A stretch of DNA of 64,000 bases, from NCBI GenBank assembly GCA_946965045.2, contig OX337238.1, positions 868,001 to 932,000 on the forward strand, in the 5' to 3' direction. Shown in pieces: positions 10,020-18,335 of this stretch; the first letter of the stretch is position 1; each line of letters opens with the position of its first letter. Origin of the DNA: Epithemia pelagica. Taxonomy: Eukaryota > Bacillariophyta > Bacillariophyceae > Surirellales > Surirellaceae. The position numbers and the translations under genes were made by a program. The notes beneath the pieces are model-generated. The model saw only the letters and a program-made list of their open reading frames with translations, was not told where the DNA came from and ran no database searches.

Positions 10020-10893
10020 ATGCGCCAGACTCGTAGTGCTACCAAACGAGCTGAATCTGCGAAGGAGCAGGATTCCGCCGCAGCTCCTTCCAGCAAAACC
10101 GCATTTCCCTCCGACAAGGGAAACGGCAAGAAAATGCCTTCAAAGAAGTCTGTGGAGAACAAAAAGGCGAAGAAGAAGAAGACGATGACGACGAAGTCTC
10201 CTGCTTTGACCAAGAGGCAAGTCACGTTCAACCTTGAGGATGCTTCGTTGTGGAAAGAGCGCGCCAAACAGTGGCAACTCACCATTGGGGATGAAGATGG
10301 TATCCCAGTGTTCTTCGTCAGCAACAAGGACGTCGAACGCGCTAACCTGTCGGATATCGCGGCAGAGCTCCTTGCGATCGAGGCTGTCGGCAAAGAAGGT
10401 AAGTTTGATTGTTCATTGTTGGCTTTGAGTCTCCCTTTCTCACGATGCGCACTCTGCTGCCACAGACACCAAGCCCAACAGCAAGCCCGACAACAAGCCC
10501 GAGAAGGAGATCAAGAAGGAGGACAACATCGAGAACAAGACTCCAGAGTCTTATGTGACCCCGAAGAAAGTAGCTTCTTCCCCAAAGGTGGAGTCCCGAG
10601 CTTTTGCTTTGACCCCCTCCCAGAAGCATGCCTTCCAACGTCAGATTGCAGAAGAACAGGTGAAGGAAAGTGGAGCGACAGACCCTCGCAAGATTTTGAA
10701 TGAATCGCTGGCAGTTGGAGAAAACATCCCCTCCTCACCTCCGTTGTTCTTTAACAATCCATCCCGTGCTTACCGGACATCCATTGATTTGTATGCCGAT
10801 GATGGATTTCTCGAAACCCAAGAAGACTTCATCGGTACGCAGCACAACAGTTTCGGCCCCGAGTACTTGGATCATGAGGACAAGGCGTACTAG
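10020..10893 (+). CDS. Two-exon charged protein of unknown function in the DNA transposon
   Basis: Exon 1 is 10,020-10,398 and exon 2 is 10,466-10,893, with a 67-nt GT-AG intron (donor gtaagt, acceptor cacag) that joins the frames as GKE-D-TKP. The product is about 268 residues. It has a lysine-rich N-terminus (KKAKKKKTMTTK, a likely nuclear signal), a short conserved-looking block (QVTFNLEDASLWKERAKQW) around residues 62-112, a lysine/glutamate/asparagine spacer and an acidic C-terminus (EYLDHEDKAY). I do not recognise a family. A longer upstream start at 9,936 exists; the ATG at 10,020 was chosen because the basic tail begins there. The copia element now sits about 100 bp upstream and may alter its expression. 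Confidence 0.7.
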
Positions 10894-11419
10894 ATATCTA
10901 CTGATGGACGTTTTAGGTATCCTTAATCACTAAATATGAATCGATTTGTCATCATGGTACTTGTAGTGCTTCTACAGTCGTTCTTGTTGTGATTATCATT
11001 ATTGTCGTCGTCCAAGTCCTCGTCATTGTCGTGGCTATCATTGTCGTCGTTGTATTGTAGTCGTCCTTGTTGTAGCTATCATCGCTCATCCCGTTTGTCC
11101 TCTTCATCATCGTTATGGTCGTGATTGTCATGGTCATCATCATCGTCATCGTCGTCATCCAGCTTCCCAGTGTCGGTAGTTGGGTCCCGGTTTGCGGGCG
11201 CGTCTCGTATGGATGTACGAGGGAGTTCGTGATTGGTCCCAGACGAGCTATGATTCTTATCTCATATTTTGCGTTTTCGACACTTCATGGAAACAAACAC
11301 GACAATGTACTAAAGTATAATATGAAGGAATAAACTAATAAATCTTAATGTCATACTGCAACTCAACGTACCATGGTATTCTTTTTCAACAATAACACAC
11401 TTTCACCACGAGGAAAGAT
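10894..11419. other. Convergent intergenic region with GTCGTC-type low complexity
   Basis: No credible gene. From about 10,975 to 11,160 the plus strand is a degenerate run of gtcgt/cattgt/catcat triplets that gives artificial Thr/Met-rich ORFs on both strands. The region lies between the 3' ends of the two flanking convergent genes and may hold both polyadenylation sites. Confidence 0.5.
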
Positions 11420-14266
11420 CTAAGTTTGATCGGCTTCTTTGCTCGCGATCTTCTTACCAGGTTTATAATTCGCGGCCACAAGCACCTTACGAGGATTGTC
11501 ACTTAGGACGCAAACACGCTTGTCCCCGACCCAAAGCTTAACCCCAACGAGCCCACTTCGGCAAACACCAGGGATGTCTTTGTCATGGAAGTAGTAGTCG
11601 GAAAGCCTGCTTTCTCCAGAAGGAAGGTTGTAGGTGTTCTTTGGCATGGGATCGTGAACGGTCCCATCTTTTCCTTGGTACACGTAGAAATGTGCACGTG
11701 GATTCCCCATCTCCCCAGTCTTAAAGCCACCAGCATGGACAGTATCTCCTCGAACGAGGAGAAACGTGCCATATGGGATATGTACCACTTTACCCAGCTC
11801 GTTCATATAATCCTTGTGCTTCTCACCGCGGAAACTCCACAATTCAACGGACATACCCTCCTCCGCCAGGGGCATGAAAACAATAAAAGGCATGCGTTCC
11901 CGGAGTGGCAGATCTGCATTTGCTCTCCGAGTCTTTTTGATTGGTTGCTTCCCGGAGGGCGTTTTGGGACCTTCGGACATGTTCCCTGTTACGCTCTGGA
12001 ACAAGAAGTCGATGTGAGGTTCTTGAACTTTTGCCTCTGTGGTCTTCATGAACGAAAGGTGAATGTTGATTTGGTCCGCAAATGAATCATCTTTTGCGTA
12101 GTTCATCCCATAGAGAGCTGAGGCAAGCAACTGCTTGAAATTGGCCGTGACCTTTGCAGCATGTTCGGGGTTAACGTGGCCGAAGTACCGAATGTTGGAC
12201 ACCATTCCCTCATGTTCCATCATTGCCATCAACAAATTTGGTGTGTAGTCTTGAACAGATTTGAAAAATTTGCCCTTTCCTTTCTGGTCCAAGCCTGTGC
12301 TGTACCACGCATTCTCCAACATTTCGAGGAGATCTGGCGGAGTTGTCAAAAAATATCCTCGATACATTTTGTTTTCAATATCGTACAGCCATTTGAAATA
12401 CTTCGAGCGCAATTCTCTATGTAACAACTTCATTTTCTCGAAACGCTCATTCTCCTTCGCTTTCGCATCGATCGCTTCCATCTCCTCAAAAATACTATCC
12501 GTGTCATCTTCTGCCATTACCACTGGTACGAACATTCCAGTACTAGGGCTGGGATTGGCTTGAGTGGCGGGTTGAGCTTGTGCTGCAGGTAGGACGGGAC
12601 TGCTGGGAAGGAGCTCGGGTTGAGCTTGTGCTGCAGGTGGGATGGGATTGCTCGGAAGGAGGTGGGGTGAGCCTTCGACCGGCTGGGTCGTGCGTTGTTG
12701 TTGCTGCTGATGATGGAGCGATGAAGGTAGAGTCCCCCCGTAACCTCCATAGTTGGGTTGATTGTAGGACGGAGGATGTCCATGGTACTGCGGCGGAGGA
12801 TGACTCGTCGGAGGATGAGGATAATGCGGCGGAGGATAAGGATAATGCGGCGGAGGATGATGATTGTACTGCGGTGGAGGGTAATTGTACTGCGGCGGAG
12901 GGTAATTGTACTGCGGCGGAGGATGGTGATAATATTGCGGAGGATAATGCGGCGGCAGCTGAGGGGGCGAATTGTAGTGCTCAGAAACGTATTGCGGAGG
13001 AGGCGGAGAAGGAGGACGAGCAACAGTAGCAACTGGACGGAAAACAGTAGAAGGAGAAGTAAAGACAGGCTTCTTTGTCTTTTTCCCGTCGTCTTCATTT
13101 TCATCATTGGGTCGACTGCGTTTCTTTCCCTCGTCTTCGTCGTCACCTTTCGTCGACGTTTGGATGACCTGTTCGGAGGACGTCGGCGATTCGTCCGTAA
13201 GGTTATAAAACAAAGACAGCTCGTCGCCCGGCTCAATATTTTTGATTGCCTTAACTAGAAGATTTGGCATGATTCTCACGTTGTAACCGTCGTCCGATTC
13301 ATCCGGTGGATTGTCTGTACCGTACAGATGGTGTTGGTGGTCGTTGATTAAGTGCAGCGCCATGCCGAAGTGATCGTCGTTGTCTGCTTGAAGCCTTCGA
13401 TTGTCACGTCCGAACTGAATCGCGTACTCGTTGGGTACAACTGTCCGAGACGTGACGTCGTTTCCTGTGTACGCGCCAATCACTTCACCATCGTTGATTG
13501 TCCGAACTGCAAAGACGCCAAACCCGGCGCCTGGGAGTTTTGACTCCTTCACCTCAAACAGAAGCACTTTTCCAAGGTAGATTTTGACTACCGGATTGTT
13601 CGCCAATGTGTAACCGACATGCTTGCCGATCGGGAAGGTATTTTTTCTGTTCTTCTGCACAGGGAGACCCATTCCACTCGAAAGTGGCACAATCTTCCCC
13701 TTTTGCAAGCCTGAACCGGGCTTCCGAATTGGAGCTTCTTGGACCGTAAAAGTGGCCAAAATCTTCCGTGAGACATACTCTCCCATAGCACAGGCAAGTA
13801 CAGCACTGTCTTTGATCTTGGAGAGCGTCTTGAGGCCTTCGGTGAAAGTCCTGATTGGATCCCGTCCAGAACGAGAAGGGAGTTTCTCCACTTCCTCGAC
13901 GCCTTTCTTGTAGTCCGCTGTGCGCGTATCGGTGAGGAGCTGCCGCATTTGAGTGTCCGAATACTGTTTGCTGTGGTCCTTCTCTGGATGGCCACGCCGA
14001 ATATCTGCAAGCTTTTTATCCTTCACTTGGGCAAAGTCTTGATCCGAAAGAAACCGATGGTGCTTTGTTGTTGTCGCTTCGTCTGTTGCTGCTGCTTCGG
14101 GCGCTGCGGCTGCTGCTACTTCGGGCGCCGCTGTTACTGCCGCTGACGGCCCTTCCGCTGCATCTATTGCAAGTAGAAGAGCGTTAAGATTTCCTTGGTC
14201 ACTCATGCTGTCTCGTTTTTGAGCACCCGCTTTTGAAGGCTGTTTCTTTGGGCTTGGTTTCCCCAT
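11420..14266 (-). CDS. SET-domain / 2OG-Fe(II)-oxygenase-like fusion protein (948 aa)
   Basis: The domains in order are an Ala/Thr-rich N-terminus, a helical region, a SET-type methyltransferase domain (about residues 236-355: KESKLPGAGFGVFAVRTI, then GEVIGAYTG, and NVRIMPNLL...PGDELSLFYN), a long Pro/Tyr/His repeat linker of the PPPQYNY type (about 415-500), and a C-terminal region (about 700-880) with the spacing of a double-stranded beta-helix dioxygenase: EPHIDF (H-x-D), GDTVHAGG (distal His) and NPRAHFYVY (candidate 2-oxoglutarate Arg). SET domains methylate lysines, often on histones; 2OG oxygenases hydroxylate or demethylate proteins or nucleic acids. The usual SET NHxCxPN motif is replaced by INDHQHHLYGTDN, so activity is uncertain. 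The ORF extends 23 codons further upstream; ATG 14,266 (MGKPSPKKQPSK) was chosen for its basic start. It lies just downstream of the transposase on the same strand. Confidence 0.75.
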   Translation of the reverse strand: MGKPSPKKQPSKAGAQKRDSMSDQGNLNALLLAIDAAEGPSAAVTAAPEVAAAAAPEAAATDEATTTKHHRFLSDQDFAQVKDKKLADIRRGHPEKDHSKQYSDTQMRQLLTDTRTADYKKGVEEVEKLPSRSGRDPIRTFTEGLKTLSKIKDSAVLACAMGEYVSRKILATFTVQEAPIRKPGSGLQKGKIVPLSSGMGLPVQKNRKNTFPIGKHVGYTLANNPVVKIYLGKVLLFEVKESKLPGAGFGVFAVRTINDGEVIGAYTGNDVTSRTVVPNEYAIQFGRDNRRLQADNDDHFGMALHLINDHQHHLYGTDNPPDESDDGYNVRIMPNLLVKAIKNIEPGDELSLFYNLTDESPTSSEQVIQTSTKGDDEDEGKKRSRPNDENEDDGKKTKKPVFTSPSTVFRPVATVARPPSPPPPQYVSEHYNSPPQLPPHYPPQYYHHPPPQYNYPPPQYNYPPPQYNHHPPPHYPYPPPHYPHPPTSHPPPQYHGHPPSYNQPNYGGYGGTLPSSLHHQQQQQRTTQPVEGSPHLLPSNPIPPAAQAQPELLPSSPVLPAAQAQPATQANPSPSTGMFVPVVMAEDDTDSIFEEMEAIDAKAKENERFEKMKLLHRELRSKYFKWLYDIENKMYRGYFLTTPPDLLEMLENAWYSTGLDQKGKGKFFKSVQDYTPNLLMAMMEHEGMVSNIRYFGHVNPEHAAKVTANFKQLLASALYGMNYAKDDSFADQINIHLSFMKTTEAKVQEPHIDFLFQSVTGNMSEGPKTPSGKQPIKKTRRANADLPLRERMPFIVFMPLAEEGMSVELWSFRGEKHKDYMNELGKVVHIPYGTFLLVRGDTVHAGGFKTGEMGNPRAHFYVYQGKDGTVHDPMPKNTYNLPSGESRLSDYYFHDKDIPGVCRSGLVGVKLWVGDKRVCVLSDNPRKVLVAANYKPGKKIASKEADQT

Positions 14267-14675
14267 GGTCGAAACGCAAAACTCAAAACACGAAACACAA
14301 GAAACACGAAACGCAGCACTCTCCTCAGCCCACATACCAAAAACAAAATCTTGAGCTCACAAACTAAAAAACGGGAAAGTTTTTGGTATTTGGGCTGAGT
14401 TACTTAAGGAGTTTTGCGATACGTGCGCGCTTTTGGAGAGGGGGGCGTGTTTTCGCGCAAGGTGTGCTCCGAAAATCGTCCATTCTTCTCGGTTGCGCAC
14501 ATTTTCGATCTATTTACAAACTGAGAATCGAACACGCAACACGAGCACACGAGCACACAACACGGAAGTGATCATTGATACCACTAACTGACAAGGATTA
14601 CATTCAATATAATGGATTAATCGCATGAATAGTTCAGTAACATGTATATAGATGATAAATAGAGATTATTGTAGA
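14267..14675. promoter_or_regulatory. Spacer between transposase and SET/2OG genes
   Basis: About 410 bp holding the probable promoter and 5' leader of the SET/2OG gene and the 3' end of the transposase gene. It contains direct repeats of acgaaacac and gagcacac. No gene is seen. Confidence 0.4.
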
Positions 14676-17600
14676 TCAGGTCTCTTCTGCACCTGATCCT
14701 TGCGTTTCTCTCCAGAGACGTGAGATGAAGCCATGGTCTTGGTCGAGGGCGGATCGGTGACACTTGATTGCTTTTGTCATCTTTTCAATTTCGTCATACG
14801 AGAGGCCCGCAGTTGAATAGTCTCTGTTGGTGGGATTTTGGTCGTACAACAAGTACGCGAGCATATAGCGACGTGCCTTTCCTGACATTTTCCGCACGAT
14901 TTCAGGTGTCGTCTTCTTCAGGCTCGCTGTCAAACATTGCAAAAAGGCAGCTTTGTCTTTCTTCTCCTTCAGTGAGAAAGCGCGAAAGACATTTTTTGAG
15001 TAACCCCAGCAATACTCAATCCCCTCACCAGCCATCTCGCAATGATACTTGGTCGATACCAGAATCTCGATCTTGCAACGATGTCGCTCAGACAAGTCTT
15101 CCGCCAACTTCTCCATTGCAGATTTTTCATTTTTAAAATCAGAGCATTCGCTCATCAGCCGAACCAGAGAGTACTTTTTGTAATCCGCCTGACAGGCTTC
15201 TTTCACAGTCTTCCTATCCTGTTCCAACCATGCATCTCTGGTTGTCTTGACGTACTTGATCATGTTTTCAGGGTCAATCCACCCCCTCTCCCATAAAACT
15301 TGAAACAGTCCTTTTGCAGCATTCATCCAGCCTTCGTCGACCATATCATCTTCAATCGTTGTTGCAATGTTGGAGCGTTTACAAAGGTCCTGTAGTTCAC
15401 TAGTATTTTTCGATTGAAACGAACGTTGCATTCCAGGTCCCATGACCTGGACAAGTTTTGCCATGAGCTCCTTCTTTGTGAGGTTGCGAATCTTCGTTGT
15501 ACCAGTTCGGTATGTATTCTTCGATGCAACACGCTGTGCGTCATTGAGACGACGTCCTTTTTTAGCAACTGGACCACGATCGTTCTCCTGATAGACAAGG
15601 TGTTGCACGTCACCAACTCGTAGTTTGTCGTCATGGTTGTACGGGCCAAGGCAACTTTCATCCAGGATTTTCGTGTCACGCATGCTGGGAACAGCTCCTC
15701 CCCAGTTGTTGTTCATATTCAGAGCATTCAACCCATCAGATCGATGTTTTCCATGACCACTGCTTTGGTCGAACAAAAAGACAAAGTCATGCGCGGGGAA
15801 CATGACCACGAGGCAATCGACAATGTCCTCCAACTGCAAGGCCATGTGGTCGTAGCACCAATATCCCTCTTTGTCTGCTCCGTAATCAAAAAAGCGAGTG
15901 AAGGGTTTTGCGTTGGTAATTGGAGTCTTGGCAGTGTGGCCATTGAGGCGCATTGCAACCTCCGTAGAGATGTATGTGTTGTGTGTTGGACGTAGATGGA
16001 GTTCATTGATCTGAAATAGCTGCGCATCAAGCAATGGGTTTTCGTCCATAAGGATGCCCCATGATCGGCTAACAAATGCGCTGATCATCATCCCATGTCC
16101 ATCATCCTTTGGCAACATTTTTGTTGCACCGTCTTTAGTGTACCACGCCTTGGACGAGAACGAAAACTGCTTGTAGATCGATTCGTCTTGTCCGATAAGG
16201 ATCACGGGCTTGCGGTCCGAAGGGAACCTGTGTGACAAGTTCCCATTGTGAATTTTGTTTTGGGGCTTGATGTACCGTTCAAATTCGCTGGGGAAGGCAT
16301 CGATATGGTACTCCCGCATCTAAGTGCCTGTTGTTGCGTCAGTGTATTCAAATACGAAGCTGTCTGGTAGGAGCTTCTCGTTGCCAGCATCCCCTTCGTT
16401 TTCAAGTTTGATTGCCTCCTCGACAGGGAGTTGCACCCACCGATATGAGAGCTCTTCCCACTTAAAGTACCTCTTGACAAAATCAGCTCTGTGGGCGACA
16501 TTCTCAGCGCTTTCGTGTCGATCGGTGAAGTATGTTTTCGTGTGTTCCTTGAACACCAACCCTGCAGCGGCAATGCAGCGCCATGCTGTGCTATGGGAAA
16601 TGGTCGACAGCTTCAACGAGGCCAGGAAATCTTCGTTCGACAATGGCCTTGCGTTGTTATCGATGCACTCTTGTGTGACCATGGCATACATTTCTGGAAT
16701 CAAGGTGTTCTTCAGGTACACGAGAGCGGACTCTGTTGTTAGAGTGCTCAGATTTTCCTTTGCCCAGCATTCAAACTTTTCCTTCGCTTCAGGCAAGTGA
16801 ACAAAAATGTAGGGCGATGCCTCTTTTCCAATTTGAACTTGATAGTTTGGATGAGGGAAACAGTCGAAAGCCCGATAGTACCTGTGCCAACGAGCAACGG
16901 TGTGCGGGTGTCTTTTTACTGATGCACCATAAACTGCTTCCATTTTTTTAACGGCTTCCTCTATACAATCTAACCACCGGTGACCATATGGCATGTCCGC
17001 CAATGCTATCTTATAGGAGAGGTGCAAGTACGTCACCTTCAGCTGTACCCTGCTTGTCTGTTCGTGGTTAAGTGGGAAGGCATCTGCATTGTTAACCACC
17101 TTCTGCATTGTTTCCAAGCTGAAAGGGGCCTTCCCAAGGATGTCTATCCATCGTTCAAGGTTTCTTTTTACTGATCCTGGAGAATTTTTCTTGCCAGCAA
17201 AGAGTCCAGACATCCTTCCGGAATTAAAAAACGCTTCCTCGTCTACGTTCTGGTACTGTGCTAGACTTCCGCTCGGCTCATCCTCCAAAGCTGTAAAACC
17301 AATACACAAACTCCGTGAATGAACAACATTGACTTTGTTTGTGCCCAATTCGGCAGGTTGGATTGCTGCAACATGTACCTGATTTGTGTTGTTGTGTGAT
17401 GGCGACATTTCCATTGCGGTGGTGCTGTCGACGATTTGCAGTGCTGGCTGTTCATGCTGCTGCGTTGAAGTGTTCTTGATTGCTGGTGGAGTTGAAGTGT
17501 TTCTTGCTTGCTTGGATGTATTTAGCGTGCCTTCACGCAACCCTGGTGACTCTTCGTTCCTTCGCTTCGTTGGCTTCGCTCGTCCCGACCGCCGAATCAC

Positions 17601-18029
17601 ATTCTTGGCTGCAGCCTCCAGCCATTCTTGATGATCGTCCAACATCACTGGCAGGGTTGTTGTGTCTTTAGAGATGTAATAGAATGTGAAGCGTTCCCTT
17701 TTGATCGTATCTCTATAGCGGTAGAAGCCATACTTGTTTGGCTTTTCAACATCATCGAAACACATTGCAATGCTTTTTTCTCTTCGGAAAGCACGGTTCA
17801 TTTCCAGCACAGACAATCCTGGCAACCAAGTGTTCATATATCCTACAAGCTCGACATCTCGGAACCACTTGTTGCAGAATCCAAACACGGTGGGTGAGCA
17901 CTGCTTCCGAAACAGTTCAACAATCTCGTTCCCAGAAAAACTTCGTTCCATCCGAGACTGTGCTGCGTGAGGTGAGTCCGATGATCGTGTCATTGTGGAT
18001 GATGTCGATGCGTTGAACTGTTGCCCCAT
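14676..18029 (-). CDS. DDE transposase, reading frame broken by one in-frame TAG
   Basis: Two ORFs (569 aa at 16,320-18,029 and 547 aa at 14,676-16,319) lie in the same frame, separated only by TAG, with ATG immediately after it (TAGATG). The first half has an N-terminal nucleic-acid-binding-like region and helix-turn-helix segments (ISHSTAWRCIAAAGL, then FTDRHESAENVAHRADFV, as in IS630/Tc1-type proteins). The second half has the catalytic core: GQDES (Asp 45 of this half), FLFDQSSGH (Asp 184) and GEGIEYCWG (Glu 435). The 250-residue gap between the last two acids is much longer than in ordinary Tc1/mariner enzymes and includes a SAP-like stretch (LTKKELMAKLV). The protein should cut and join the inverted ends at TA. 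The TAG may be an inactivating mutation, a readthrough site or a stop-restart arrangement; sequence alone cannot decide. Confidence 0.8.
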
Positions 18030-18087
18030 TGGGGGTGGTTCAAGTAAACCCTAAAGCATCCGGATGCAGCTCGGCAACAGTTCAACG
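18011..18087. repeat. 15-bp perfect inverted repeat at the transposase start codon
   Basis: The bases cgttgaactgttgcc at 18,011-18,025 are the exact reverse complement of 18,073-18,087, with a 47-bp spacer. One arm lies inside codons 2-7 of the transposase and the other lies in its leader. It could form a hairpin in the mRNA or be a paired binding site for the transposase, giving self-regulation. Confidence 0.6.
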
Positions 18088-18279
18088 GGTCTGGGAGGCC
18101 CTCCACCATGGTCGTTAGACAACAAGCGTTTTTTCATCATTTTGGACGGAATTCCAGCGTTCGGAAGCTGTCACGCAACACACTAAAACAAATAAAATAT
18201 TATCCTAAGACTCTGGGAAGTCGCCGGTCGGACACTTTCATTCACTAGTAATGAGAACGCTAGCGAGGATTATTTTTCT

Positions 18280-18333
18280 GGTACAAATTCTACAGGGGTC
18301 TACGTCGTTGATGTACACTCTGAACTCAGCTTG
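18280..18333 (-). repeat. Right terminal inverted repeat of the DNA transposon
   Basis: Inverted partner of 271-324. It ends at 18,333 and is followed by TA (18,334-18,335), the second copy of the target duplication. The outer 13 bases are identical to the left end, with further conserved blocks at the same offsets. Confidence 0.85.
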
Positions 18334-18335
18334 TA

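Larger units (their letters stand above)
271..18333 (-). mobile_element. Large TA-flanked DNA transposon (DDE transposase, SET/2OG cargo)
   Basis: The element is bounded by inverted repeats and by TA on both sides (269-270 and 18,334-18,335). It sits inside a copia gag whose frame is restored exactly when the insert is taken out. TA duplication and a D-D-E transposase with a Tc1-like IE-x2-W motif place it in the broad IS630/Tc1/mariner group, although the protein is far larger than a usual Tc1 transposase. Its genes are an unknown ORF at 875-1483 (minus), a two-exon unknown gene at 10,020-10,893 (plus), a SET/2OG-oxygenase-like protein at 11,420-14,266 (minus) and the transposase at 14,676-18,029 (minus). 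A later copia insertion of 8,384 bp plus a 5-bp duplication inflates it; the original length would be 9,674 bp. That all four genes belong to the element is inferred from their position between the repeats. Confidence 0.85.

Noticed and set aside
10952-11158. Thr/Met-rich ORF and its antisense
   Set aside because: It is produced by a triplet low-complexity run of cat/gtc units, not by coding constraint.
18011-18087. The 15-bp inverted repeat as an internal transposon end
   Set aside because: There is no TA or other duplication beside it and no partner at the left end. The outer repeats at 271 and 18,333 explain the borders fully.
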